Shown here piece after piece: positions 1 to 10,911 of a DNA stretch of 64,000 bases. The DNA comes from Cordia subcordata (lineage: Eukaryota; Streptophyta; Magnoliopsida; Boraginales; Cordiaceae). The translations under genes were made by a program, and so were the position numbers. Position 1 is the stretch's first letter; each line of letters begins with the position of its first letter. Below the pieces are notes generated by a model. The model did not search any database. It was not told the origin of the DNA and saw only the letters and a program-made list of their open reading frames with translations. Location of the stretch: the NCBI GenBank assembly GCA_028554755.1, contig JAPTOF010000010.1:14394501-14458500 (forward strand), given 5' to 3'.

Positions 1-1499
1 CCACATGACAACTATTACAAAAATTATTTGAACTAGCAGACGGTACAATGGAGAGAACTTTTTGCAAACGAGACACAACCTTGGAAGACGGATGCCCTAA
101 TCTAGCATGCCAAACCTCGGCAGATACTTTATTGGCAGTGAAAGCTGTTGGCGATCTGGAAGAAAAAGAGTATAGACCCTCCTTAATCTGTCCCTGATGC
201 AGCACCTTGTTTGTCTTCAAGTCCTTAATATAATAAGCAGAAAAAGTGAAAATAAAGACACAGTTATGTTCCTTTATGAATTGGGAAACTAAGAGCAACT
301 TTTTAGCAAGATGAGGAACCAAACATGACCTGAGAAATAGACAAGTCGAATAAACTGTATTGCCATTAGAAAGAGTCAAAGGAATACGACCCACATGAGA
401 AATAGACAAATTAGAGCCATTTCCAATCATGACCTGAGTAGGGCCAGAATAAGACTCCGGTTGTCATCAGGTACCATGTGATTTGTGGCACCAGTGTCCA
501 CGAACCACTGAGAGTCAGCAAGGGACTGAACCTGTAGAGCACTAAAGGCTTTTGTAGTTTGATTAATTACCTCATCAGGCGCACAACATTGATCAGCTTT
601 GTGGTATGGATAACCACATCTATAACACACCACAGCACGGGATTCCAGGGGAGCATTTTGCTGGGGAGAATTTTGAGCACGACCTCCACGGCCCTTGGTT
701 GAATCATGACCACCTCTCGCAGAGAAAGAACCACATCTGCCTTTGCTAAAACGCCCTCGAGTAGAAGTCCTAGTTGAATTGGTGGATTGATTTTGTGGAG
801 CAGGAGACCCATGTAACGGGGGTGTAGTGGCAGACATCGTAACTGATTTCTCAACCATAGACATAGAAGAAGTCAGTCGAAGTTCAAAACAAGCAATAAT
901 CCACATACCTCGGGAAACGTTGGGCATGTTGCACGAGAATTTATCGCAGCCACTATTGGACCAAATTCAAACCCGAGGCCTTTTAATATCCAGAGAATGA
1001 GATCATCTTCATCGACTGCTTTGCCAGCACTTGTTAAGGCTAAAGATAGAGACTTGGCTTGATGAATGTGTACATGAATAGACTGAGAACCTTTGTGCAA
1101 GGACTGAAGCTCCATTTTGATTTGCTGTATACGTGCCCTAGACTGAGAACCATAGAGAGTCTCGAGGGTGACCTAGACATCTCAAGCCGTTGTTTTATCA
1201 ACAACCTGGGCAAGAACAGAATCTGAAAGGGAGATGAGCAACCATCCGAATACCATTTGATCAAGCTGAACCCATTTAGCAACCTCGGATTCTGGAGCAG
1301 TTGGTTGCTGAAGGGTGCCATCTAAGATACCAAGAAGACCATAAGAACGAAGAACTGGGTATATTTGAGTTTTCCAGAGCAAAAAGTTAGTGTTGCCAAG
1401 CTTAATAGAGAGTTCTTAAGGAATATTTGAGATCGTAGGGAGATTTGAAATAGTAGGTGGACGTGGGATAACATCAGATGTGGAAGCCGAGTCTGCCAT
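1..1499 (-). pseudogene. Copia gag-protease-pre-integrase (broken)
   Basis: Retroelement polyprotein starting with the ATG at 1499-1497. In order: a gag (UBN2-like) region at about 1430-950 with recognisable 'LLWKTQIYPVLRSYGLLG' similarity; a basic linker; a CCHC zinc knuckle CYRCGYPYHKADQC at about 640-590; the protease active-site motif DTGATNHM at about 500-475; and a pre-integrase segment on to position 1. Stops and frame changes (about 1415, 1190-1180, 940 and 440) break it into several pieces. Gag would form the particle, and protease would cut the polyprotein. The family call rests on motifs and is firm. The copy is not functional. Confidence 0.85.
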
Positions 1500-1555
1500 A
1501 AAGAAATATGTGGGAGATGGTTGAAGAATAGAATTGTGGAAAAAACCTGGATTAG

Positions 1556-1564
1556 CTGATACCA
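1556..1564 (-). other. Primer binding site (initiator tRNA-Met), copia 1
   Basis: On the minus strand TGGTATCAG directly follows the LTR end. This is the usual start of the copia primer site complementary to the 3' end of initiator tRNA-Met. The next bases (CTAATCC) depart from the usual continuation AGC. Confidence 0.7.
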
Positions 1565-1840
1565 TGTAAAGGTTAAGAAACCCCCGTAATATCATCGGGG
1601 ATAATTCTATTATTTATAATGTGTGATACAGTAGAAGTTTACAAAGAACTCTAACTCATGTAGGAGCACACAATGATTATCACTATACAAGTATACTCTA
1701 GCTAAGGATAAATACAAAGTGATAAACATATATAGGATATGATAATCTACACAACACTACACAACTATACTATAGCTAAGGATAAATACAAAGTGATAAA
1801 CATATATAGGATATGATTATCTAATTATTCATCAATACCA
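1565..1840 (-). repeat. 5' LTR of copia 1 (276 bp)
   Basis: On the minus strand it begins TGGTATTG and ends CTTTACA, directly followed by the primer binding site. It holds two 74-bp tandem copies (1688-1761 and 1762-1835) built around the same GGATAAATACAAAGTGATAA core. The TG...CA ends and the adjoining primer site fix both borders. The partner LTR is outside the window, so neither divergence nor target duplication can be read. Confidence 0.75.
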
Positions 1841-1934
1841 CTCACATTTCACCAAAAAGGGGTGGAAAATTTTGATAACAAAGCTTAATGAACGGACATA
1901 AAACAATTATGTTCACAAACAACTAAAAAATAAG

Positions 1935-2708
1935 TGAGATGCTTTGAAAAGGAGTTGTGGGCAAAACTTGTTCAAAATCAAACCAGTCTTGGTTGGGATC
2001 TAGTGAAGAGAACCATAAAAGCCCTTTAGGAGTTTCGGGTTGTTAAAGGAAAAGTAAGTATCTCAATTTATATTGTTCAAATTAACTCTTTACGTGTTAT
2101 AAGTTTTTTGTTTATTTACTTTCCTATTTTAATGACAGGAAAATGCAGAATACCTAAAGTGGAAAGATGAAGGGCCAAAGTTTTTGAATTTGTTAGAAAC
2201 TTGTTTCAAAGATGTGGTGGCAACTCGTTATATTGTGTTTATACCATATCGAGATCCATCAGTGGATGATAGTGATGCTAGTGGCCCAACATTAGAAGGT
2301 GATGGGGATATTGATGATGTCTTTAATGAACCCCCTAACAATGCCCCTAATGTAACTAGCTCAAGTGCTCGAAACAAGAAGAAAAGAGGGGGGAAAGGAA
2401 AGCAAAGGGGTGCAATGGCAGAAAAACTTCAAGATTCTGTTGATCAACTCCTTGTTGGGATATATCAAACGTCTCAAACCACCGTGACTGGACTAGTACC
2501 TAATAAGCGTTACAGTATCAATAAATGCTTGAGCTTGTTGAATGATGTCCCTGGTTTAGTGAACGACAGCTCTCAATACTTCTTGGCTTCTAGAATCTTG
2601 GTCAGGAAACAAAATAGGAAAACATTTGTCCACTTTATGGAAAATGATCTTGAGCTAACCATTGGGTGGTTGAACACCTTCAAGGATGAAGATATTGATC
2701 GATGTTGA
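1935..2708 (+). pseudogene. Harbinger ORF1, Myb/SANT-like DNA-binding protein
   Basis: ORF1 of PIF/Harbinger elements is a Myb/SANT-like protein that works with the transposase in binding the ends. The first exon (about 1935-2053) encodes a degraded helix region with LWAKLVQNQTSLGWD and carries at least one stop. A GT-AG intron is visible (GTAAGT at 2054, CAG at 2136-2138). Exon 2 stays open from 2139 to the TGA at 2706-2708. It has an acidic DDSDASGP linker, a lysine/arginine-rich KKKRGGKGKQRG stretch (possible nuclear signal) and a C-terminal helical part. An ATG at 2184 opens a 174-residue reading frame. Function is inferred from family membership. Confidence 0.7.
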
Positions 2709-3056
2709 TTTACTTTATATTTTGTTATATGTGTATGTTTTCATGATTCTGTTGATCAACTCCTTGTTGGGATATATCAAACGTCTCAAACCACCGTGAC
2801 TGGACTAGTACCTAATAAGCGTTACAGTATCAATAAATGCTTGAGCTTGTTGAATGATGTCCCTGGTCTAGTGAACGGCAGCTCTCAGTACTTCTTGGCT
2901 TCTAGAATCTTGGTCAGGAAACAAAATAGGAAAACATTTGTCCACTTTATGGAAAATGATCTTGAGCTAACCATTGGGTGGTTGAACACCTTCAAGGATG
3001 AAGATATTGATCGATGTTGATTTACTTTATATTTTGTTATATGTGTATGTTTTCGT
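2433..3056 (+). repeat. 312-bp tandem duplication of the 3' end of Harbinger ORF1
   Basis: Copies lie at 2433-2744 and 2745-3056. By eye only four positions differ (three near 2563-2578 against 2875-2890, one at the end), far fewer than the decay of the neighbouring transposase would suggest. The unit carries the last 92 codons of ORF1, its stop and about 36 bp of 3' sequence, so the second copy lies after the stop and leaves a 74-residue orphan ORF (2796-3020). Confidence 0.95.
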
Positions 3057-3271
3057 TTGTTTTAGCTATCGAATGTGGATTGTATGACATATTATTTTCT
3101 TGTTGGATTATATGGCATGTTTTCATTTGACGACATGAATGAAATATTTGTCTTTTATCATGTGTTTTATTGAGATAAGTATTTTATAATTAAAATATTT
3201 GTTTACGCTTATTTACACAGGATGATTGATACTTCAGATAAGATTCTGAAAGTTTTGAAAATGTAAATCAA

Positions 3272-4446
3272 GTGGCAAGTATGAATAAATTTCGACTTCA
3301 AATAGTAAGTAGTGTGGCTGTAGCAGCAATTACAAACTATTATTTGCAATATTTAATGAAGAAGGAACAAAGAACATCACCTTTTATAGGACAAAATTGG
3401 GTAAAAGAATTGAAGAGAGGGCATGAGATGTGTTTTTTTGAGCAATTTCAAATGACAAAACACATGTTCAACAAATTAGTGGAGGATTTGACTTGAAAAT
3501 TTAGCTTGGAACCAACAAAATGAGTTGGGGTAGATAAGGCAATAGCTATGTTATTATACATGATTGGGCATGGAGCTTCTTGTAAAGATCTTCAAGAGAG
3601 ATTTTAATGTTCTGAAGAGACTGTATGGAGGCAAGTTCATAGGGTGTTAAAAGCTGTGAGCAAGTTAGGAAATGAATATATTAGGCCAGCTAATTTTATG
3701 TTTAGAGATGCTTAAGCAATGCTCGAGGGTGATTCAAGATATTGGCTATGGTTTAAGGATTACGTAAGAGCTATAGATGGCACTCATATTGCTATCCATG
3801 TTCCTAATGATAAAAAGATACCATTCACTAGTAGAAAGGGATATACTAGTACAAATGTTTTATCTATATATAATTAAAATTTTCTTGGATACTCTTCAAA
3901 AGCCAGAACAACAATTTCATCATCCACCTAAAGATTAGACATATTCAAAATGATTTGTATTTATGTTATGGATTTTGATATATGACAATATGTTTAATAT
4001 ACTCTAATTTGTTTCCAGGTAAATATTACCTTATTGATCCTACTTTTAGGGGATATTTAAGGCCATATAAGAACACAAGGTATCATCTTTCACAATTTAG
4101 GTTAGCTGTAGCTTTCTAATCACGAAATGAATTGTTTAACTATCTATCACTCAAGCTTAAGAAGTGTTAATGAAAGAACTTTTGGACAAAGGAAGGTGGA
4201 GAATCTTGCAAAATTTGACTAATTTTGCACTTGAAACACAATTTGCTATTATATGGGCATGTTTTGTGCTTCATAATTACATAAGAAGAAAGGACTCACT
4301 TGATATAAATATTCTAGAAAGTTCAAAGAATTTATTTGAGTTAGAGGCCGAAGAGAAAGCATTTAATGATAATGAAGAAGTGCCAACTCAAGAATGGAAG
4401 AGTCAACTTTAGAAGATACTAAAGTGATAGAAGAAACAAGAGATGC
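3272..4446 (+). pseudogene. Harbinger DDE transposase (broken)
   Basis: An N-terminal region opens with the ATG at 3272 and stays in frame to a TGA at 3494-3496. After frame changes come a helix-turn-helix-like segment (about 3520-3700) and the first catalytic motif AIDGTHI (about 3770-3795). Further on are VMDFDI near 3970 (family second-Asp region), KYYLIDP near 4022 and NERTFGQRK near 4168, which keeps the family Glu. The stretch around the usual GWEGSAHD block is missing. PIF/Harbinger transposases cut and paste elements into TTA/TAA sites. This copy has several stops plus the deletion and cannot encode an active enzyme. The 4164-4412 ORF is a frame-shifted piece of its C terminus. Confidence 0.8.
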
Positions 4447-5062
4447 TATTAGAGATAAATTGCCAGAATGAGTGTTTCATCAGTAGGCAGGGTTAGTGAA
4501 CATTGTCGTATTTTGTAACATGTAGTCAAATTTATGTTCTTCTTTCCCTTTGGAGTTTCAAAATTTGACATCTGTTTGGACAACATTTTGATGTTTCAAA
4601 TTTATCTGAGGTTGAATTGATGATCTAATATTAGACAAGTTATTAAAGGTATCTTTCTTTTTCCTTATTTATATTTTTCTTTACCATGAAACAAGAAAAA
4701 TAAAAGAATAGACATGATTTATTTAAGTTTATTTAAGCAAAATATTTAGATTTGTAATAAAATTATTTTCTCAAAATTAAATCTCACATGTGTGATGACA
4801 TAAAAAAGAAAATTAAAAAACTAACAATTCATGTGTTTTTTTTAAATAATATTTTATTTATGATAACTGCTTTTTTATCCAATGACAATGATTAAAATTG
4901 CTTATGCATACCCTTTTTGGTAATTTAACTAAAAGAAAGTGGTTTTTACAGTTTTCTATCCAAATGATTGTTGCAGTTTAAAAAGCACTTCTCGCTGAAT
5001 GAATCCAAACATAAAATAGCTTTTGCTACTACTTAAAGCTCTGCAAAAAAAGCACTTTTAGA
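4447..5062 (+). other. Non-coding 3' tail of the Harbinger element
   Basis: AT-rich sequence without a supported gene, leading to the terminal repeat. Near 4977-5062 it becomes rich in AAAAAGCACTT-like blocks, usual for subterminal parts of Tourist/Harbinger elements. Confidence 0.5.
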
Positions 5063-5087
5063 AAAAGCCGATCCAAACAAGCTCTAA
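5063..5087 (+). repeat. Right terminal repeat of Harbinger plus TAA target copy
   Basis: Read inward it is GAGCTTGTTTGGATCGGC, close to the ends of the MITE at 35891-36362. TAA follows at 5085-5087. The partner end is not in the window. Confidence 0.65.
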
Positions 5088-6544
5088 GCTGTGTGAGGTA
5101 TGGTGAGTAGTGATCTTTAAGCCATCCTCTCATTTATAACCAAGTAAATCTCTTTCTGATATAATCTCATTCATTCTGTATTTGAAAGATGTGTGTAGAG
5201 AATTAATTGTGAAAGGTCTTGTAAACCTTTGAAGTTAAAGAAGATGCATGTTATAAAGAATAACCTAACCCTGTTTGGAACGAAGAGTCATTTTTGTCTA
5301 TACTAGAAAACATTCCTACTTTAAAATTGGTTAGCTGTAATTTAGCCTTCTATTTGTAGTATGAGATCTAAAGAAAGGAACATAGATGTCTAAGAGCTCA
5401 GATGGAAAAGTCACCAACGTTTTCTACATAATGGCCTATTTAAAATTTTATTCGACTCAAAAAGTTTAAAAATCACTTTTTGAAGCATATAGCTTTAGAT
5501 ATTCATTATTTTAGAACTTGACTACTTTTCTAGATATAGTTGTAGGAGGATTTTTTTATAAGAAACTAATATGCCTGTTCGGTTCTAGAATTTTGCCTTC
5601 ATTTTGTTTACTTGATTAGCATATCTTTTGTAGCATAGCACCATTTAATTTTGTTTCAAAGTGATATTAAGTAATAAAAGTTAACCAATTTCAATGTTTG
5701 TTTAAGATTCTGCCTTTTCGGACTAAGGAACATAAAGGTATTTCTTACTAAGAAGTGAAAGTTAATGGATTTCTTATGCACTGCTCAAATGCAGTTCTTT
5801 CATAATAGATTCAAGAAATATGTTATATGATTTCTTTATATCATCCAACCACATGTGACATTATTATTGCTATTTAATAGAAACTTTCACCACATGGAAG
5901 TTGATTTCTCTAGCATTTTCCCCTCATATTCTGAAGTCGCTCGGATGTAAGCGTTTATAAGCAATTAGTTATTTATGAAAGTGTGGATAATGTTTGCATC
6001 TCCACTTGTATTAACAAGTCCATTTATACTTCTTTAAGCCATTTTGAAGTATGTTGATAGATGATGCTGGTACACTAACTTTGTCTTATATTTTTCTATA
6101 ACATTTATTTCTCTCTCTTTTATAGGTTTAGTAGTGTATTAAGGAAGGATTGCAAAGATAGCTCGAGCTAAATTTGTTAGAGTACATCGATTAAGATCCA
6201 AGAATTGATAGCATCGATATTTTCTAACATACGGATGAATGGTGATCAAGATGTATCTGGTTAATGATTCACATTTGTAGTTTTGAGATTTTGCAAGGTA
6301 ATGAAAGGTTCTGGTGTAATATGTTTGAAGATATGATTTGAGGTTACTTAGTAGAACGAATTTAGCCTATGCTGAAATTATGATGAATTGAAGATAAAAG
6401 CTTGGAATCAAATTTTGGTAATTTTAGGAATCTATATGTATGCTAATATTCTTATTTTCTTGGATATTGATTGAATTTGTATCTTCTTGAATCTATTTCA
6501 CAAGTTCTTTGGATTAATGCATATATTAGAATAACTAGATTAAG
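5088..6544. other. Unassigned AT-rich region
   Basis: No ORF, domain or repeat could be supported. A pyrimidine tract ending in AG at 6111-6126 could be a splice acceptor, followed by a short open stretch, but nothing upstream or downstream supports a gene. It may be old host or transposon DNA. Confidence 0.4.
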
Positions 6545-6875
6545 GGATATCTATGGAAAGCGCCACTGGAATTGCCTATGAAACGTGTCGTTAGAATTAT
6601 CTATGGGATGTGGCAACAAAATTTGCCTATGGAATGTTCTGTAGCTATTTTCGATGGATTTACCTACGGAAAGTGTCATTGAAATTACCAACAGAAAGCG
6701 TCATTGGAACTACCAACAAAATAACTATGGACGGTGTCGTTGGAATTACCTACAAAATTTCCTATGGAAAGTGCCGTGAAAATTACCGACAGAATTTGGT
6801 AATGAAATTTACCCATGGAATGTTCTGTAGCTATTTCCAATTGATTTACCTATGGAAGTTTCGTAGGTTTTAGTG
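6545..6875. repeat. Degenerate CACTA (En/Spm)-like subterminal repeat cluster
   Basis: About ten imperfect direct copies of a motif like CCTATGGAAAGTGTCGTTGG alternate with GAATTACC spacers. The words (A/C)CTA(T/C)GGAA, CC(A/G)ACAGAA and GGAATTACC recall the CCGACGGAATTACC modules in the subterminal arrays of plant CACTA transposons, here strongly mutated (CG to TG/CA). No CACTA terminus is visible. The cluster stops at 6880, where the Athila-like LTR begins. A 6610-6873 ORF is just the repeat read through. Confidence 0.5.
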
Positions 6876-6880
6876 TGCCT

Positions 6881-8889
6881 TGATTTATATGTATTTGTTC
6901 TTGCATTTTCTTATGTTTTTAGAGCTGTTTTGTGCTTACTTGATGGAATTATTGTACTAATTATATAATATTTGTGAATATGCGTTTTAAGTTTTTATAG
7001 TTGATTTTTAGGGTTAAATGCCACACTAAAATGCTTAATTTTGTGTCTTAGGTGAGCCATGGGTTGGAGAATAAGTTTGAAAGAGGATGAAGGATAAAGA
7101 ACGGAGATGTACGGTTTGTGAAACAAAGACCACAAGCAAGAAGAATGAAAATTGAAAGTAATTTGGACTATTGGTTGAGCTCTAAGGAAGAACTGGTCAA
7201 TCGGTAGGGGTCTTCCAGTATGGGTAGAAGAGTTCACTAATAGCCAGTCGAAGGATCACCAAGTACTGGTCTACCAGCTAGGTCGACGGGAAGAACCAGT
7301 GAGCTCCTAAAATTTGTCGATCAAGCATGAAGAAGTTACTGGTCGACCAGCTGGGTCGACCGGCTATGCCGCTGAAGAGACTATAAAAGCACGATTTTTC
7401 AGCCATTTTTTACAATCTATTCTCTACTCCATCACACCTACTTCATCCCATTAAAGCCCTGGCCTTTCATCACTCTTATCCACCTCACACACTCATCCAC
7501 ACAAATCTACACCTAGAATCAAGCTCTCTTTGGAAATCAAACACTTGGAATAGAAGATTGAAGCAAAGATAATAAAGAAGAAGCTAAACATGGAAGAGAA
7601 GATTCTCTTTCTCCTTTCCTATTTAGTTTCTTCAATGGTTGAGTAGATATTTAGAGGGTGATTGACACTTGTATTATGGGATAATCTATTACTTTATTGT
7701 TATGGGATATTCGATGGATTAATATATATATGCTTTGTTTTTTAGGGTTTTCAATGGCTATCTTCTTACATGTCTATGTGTTTGATGATATGTTTCAATG
7801 AAATAGCATATATAAATTGATGCTTGCTTTGTATTAATCACTTCCATATCTTTATTTGAGCATGTCTATGTGTTTATGTAGAAAATCTATGAAATGGGTT
7901 ATTTATTCATACATGTCAATGTGTGTCTATATGCCTTAATAGCAAAGCATGCTTCAATAGTATAATGTTGATTCTTATTACCTAATAGCAAAGCATGCTT
8001 CAATTGTATAATGTTGATTCTTATTACCTAATGTGGTGTAATCCAAGTATGGCTATGTGTTTGGTAGCTGAATATGTCTATGTGTTCACAAATGCCATGT
8101 TTAAGAACATGTATTGATGAGTGCTTAAAAGCTTAACCCTCTATTGTAATGTATTGATTGATGGCGCACAATTAATGATTGGACCTAGTTAAGTTTTCTT
8201 TAGCTTAAACCCAAATAATAGGCTTCTAGCTTAGTTTAATCGATAGTTAAGTTTTCTTTAGCTTAAACCCAAAAATAGGCTTCCAGCTTAGTTTAATCGA
8301 CCTTAGATAGACTAGGTCTTGGCTTTAAACTCAGCCACTGGTTTAGACACTAGGGTAAACTCAATCAACATCACTTAGGAATCTAATTAACTAGCCCAAA
8401 AACCCTAGGTCATAAGGACCACGCTATACTTTAAGTAGAGCTCACATAAGGATCGACCTACACTAAGGCCTAAAGGTTAATAAGGTAGTTGATTAGAGTT
8501 CTAGATTAGAGCAACCTTAAAATCAAATCCATCAAATAGTCCTTTAACAAGAGAGTAATAGGTCACCCATAATCAAGGGAAAGTCATTGCTCGTCCCTAT
8601 TTCCATTGTTTGCTTTCCCCTAGTTAGCTTGTTTTCTCTCATTTCCCTTTTCATTCCCTTAGTTTAGTTTCCTTTAGATGAGGTTTACAGTCTGAGCTCC
8701 ACTTGATCCAAATAATAACCCAAAAAAGTGTTAAATTAGGTTTCTTTTTGGTAGCTTCCTAGGACACATAGCTTAGAGCCATTCCTTATTCTAGCCTCTT
8801 TGTGGAATATAACCCTGTTCTTGCGCGCTAGGCTACAAATGACTTGTAAACTTACGGGCTAAATTTTAAGGCTTTGTCAAGTAGCATCA
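6881..8889 (+). repeat. 5' LTR of Athila-like element 1 (about 2.0 kb)
   Basis: The right border CATCA at 8885-8889 is set by the primer site just behind it. The left border is set by similarity of its first 150 bp (TGATTTATATGTATTTGT) to the starts of the LTRs at 32672 and 33934. It has a TATA box CTATAAAAG at 7381-7389, preceded by GGTCGACC at 7341 and 7354. Two internal tandem duplications are present: 46 bp (7941-7986, 7987-8032) and 58 bp (8187-8244, 8245-8302). The second contains the TTAGCTTAAACCC motif seen in all related LTRs here. Confidence 0.75.
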
Positions 8890-8891
8890 AG

Positions 8892-8909
8892 TGGCCTCGT
8901 TGTCGGAGA
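8892..8909 (+). other. Primer binding site (tRNA-Asp type), Athila-like 1
   Basis: TGGCCTCGTTGTCGGAGA is a lightly mutated form of TGGCGCCGTTGCCGGGGA, the primer site used by Athila and related gypsy elements. It begins two bases after the LTR. Confidence 0.75.
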
Positions 8910-9180
8910 AGCACGGTTGGTTTGGTTTCTTTGTTTGTGTGTTTTAGTTGATTACTTGTTTTTTCTTTCCTTGCTTATTTTGTTTTAGTAGCTTTTATTT
9001 CTTGCTATTTAGTGTTTGTTTATGTTTCTTAGTTTAGTTTGCTTATCTAGTTTGCTTATTTTGAGTTGTTTTTCTTTTATTCTCAATGGCCTTTAGGTGT
9101 TTGTAGTTTACGTGCTGTAGATTTAGGATTTCTTGCAGTTTTGGGGATTGTGAAGTAGTAGGGAATAGTGTAGGTGTTTT

Positions 9181-10135
9181 ATGCTTGGTAGATGTTCTAT
9201 GAGAAATCCTTTTGTCCCTTTGAATCCTGAACCTGAGAGAATAATTCACCATCTTAGGAATTTAGGAGATCTTTTGGGAGAAATGGCCAATCCTGTTAAT
9301 CCTTTTCCTATTTCTTATCCTATTCCCCCTATGTCTCCTATTCCTCCATGTGAGTACCATGGGAATCCACATTCCCAAGAAACTCTTAGGCTGAATCCTC
9401 TATTAGAAGATGAGCTTACACTTGGGCAATATTTCCTTTCTAACGTGTTTGAGCGTAGCTTGGCTATTCACACTCTAGGGTTGGGGGAAGTGAACTTTGA
9501 AATCAAGCATGGCACATTAGCAATGCTCCCTTCCTTTTATGAGAAGAACAATGAGAATCCATTGGCCCATGTTATAGATTTCATAGAAATTTTCTCCACT
9601 CTTCACTTTCCTAATGTGTCTCAAGAGTTTATTTGCCTTAAGTCATTCCCATTTTCATTGAAGAATAAAGCTAAATAATGGCTCTATTCCTTACCTAGCG
9701 GTTCCATTACGTCGTGGGATAAGCTCCAATCACACTTTTATCAAAGGTTCTTCTCCATGGCAAAGACTGCTGATCTTAGAGCCTCTATCATGACCTTTTC
9801 TCAACGTGAATTTGAGACTTTCCATAAAGCTTGGAAAAGGTTTAGTGATCTCATTAGGCAATGTCCACACCACTATTATGGTATACGCGATATCTTTCAA
9901 TACTTCTTTAGAGGTTTAGCCGAGCAACAAATGATGTTAATAAATGCTATGTCTGGGGTAGGAATCATAATTTGAGACCGAGTGATGCATGGGAAAGTTT
10001 AGAGACCACTGCAGAAAGACTCTTTCGAAAACACCGCCCTGGATAGGTCTAGTAAGGGAGCCAATAGGAAATGTGTCCATAAAGTAGGTAGTTCATTGGA
10101 TCTTCCCTGTCGACGTTAAAGCTTTGACTAATGAG
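9181..10135 (+). pseudogene. Athila-like gag (broken)
   Basis: The ATG at 9181 opens 165 codons with a proline-rich N terminus and then the retrotransposon gag fold (FEIKHGTLAMLPSFY, LKSFPFSLKNKAK). A stop follows at 9676-9678. The same frame family continues (ITSWDKLQSHFYQRFFSMAK, FRGLAEQQMMLINAMSGV) to about 10020 with more stops. It would form the particle core. It is similar in layout to the gag at 45044-45766 on the other strand, so the two elements belong to related families. Between this and the pol remnants (10136-10900) only decayed linker is seen. Confidence 0.8.
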
Positions 10136-10911
10136 CTTGATTAATTTATATCTTTGAGGCTTTTATCAAAGGGCCATAGGGTCAATCCTTTAGGTTATTC
10201 ATCCACATCGTCAGTCATTGAGGTTTGTGCATTGTGTTTGGAGTCCACCTATGAGACCATAGCTTGTCTTTTAGCTCTATAGTTTCCAGAGTTCATTCAG
10301 GAGTAAGTTTGTGCCACCCAGGGGTACTCACATGAGTACAACCCATACTCGAACACTTATATAATCCAGGTTGGAGAGAAAACCCTTAGTTCTCTTGATT
10401 TCAAGGCCAATTTGAGTCATCGCAGCCTCATGCCCCATTCCAGCAGAGACCTTGTCTTGCTAATCCTCCAAAGTTTTATCAGGTGAACTAGTCTAGGCTT
10501 CCTAGTGCCTTATAGCGTTAGGCACTTCCTATACCTCCTACTTTAGCCTTCCTGCATAGTCTACACTTGTTTCTCAATCTACTAGTGATGAGAAGCTTGA
10601 CCTTTTGATCCAGATGATTTAGCAGAATCAACAAGAGATGGCTAGTTATCAATAACACATGGCTAGGGTAGATTTACAATTAGGACAGCTTGCTAGTCAT
10701 TTAGGCACTAAGAATCCAGGAAAACTGCCTTTATAGCTGGAAGTGAATCCTAAAGATTAGTCTTGTTTCTCTTTCGACCCTATTTATCCCTCTCAGGCCT
10801 AGGCAAAGGCCATTACCATCCTAAGAAGTGATAAGATAGAGGACAATAGGGTAAGAGTTGAGCGATCTACAGAGCCTGTGCCTATAGGTCCTTCTAAACC
10901 TAGAGACCACC

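Larger units (their letters stand above)
1..1840 (-). mobile_element. Ty1/copia retrotransposon 1, 5' part (minus strand, continues left of window)
   Basis: Read on the minus strand, the order is 5' LTR (1840-1565), primer binding site, gag, zinc knuckle, protease and the start of the pre-integrase region, then the window ends. Gene order and motifs are those of plant Ty1/copia elements. The element sits in Harbinger-type sequence that starts at 1841, so the left part of that transposon should lie beyond the other LTR, outside the window. The coding region has in-frame stops, so this copy is dead. Confidence 0.85.
1841..5084 (+). mobile_element. PIF/Harbinger DNA transposon (decayed)
   Basis: Two same-strand genes typical of PIF/Harbinger are present: a Myb/SANT-like ORF1 and a DDE-type transposase. 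The right end reads ...GATCCAAACAAGCTC followed by TAA at 5085-5087. This is a Tourist/Harbinger-type terminal sequence and the family's TTA/TAA target. The left terminal repeat is not seen because copia 1 interrupts the element at 1840. The transposase has stops and an internal deletion, so the copy is non-autonomous. Confidence 0.8.

Noticed and set aside
6127..6207. Possible short exon after a pyrimidine tract and AG
   Set aside because: Too short, no flanking exons and no recognisable protein.
6610..6873. 87-codon ORF with repeated aromatic/basic residues
   Set aside because: It is the CACTA-like repeat array read in an open frame.
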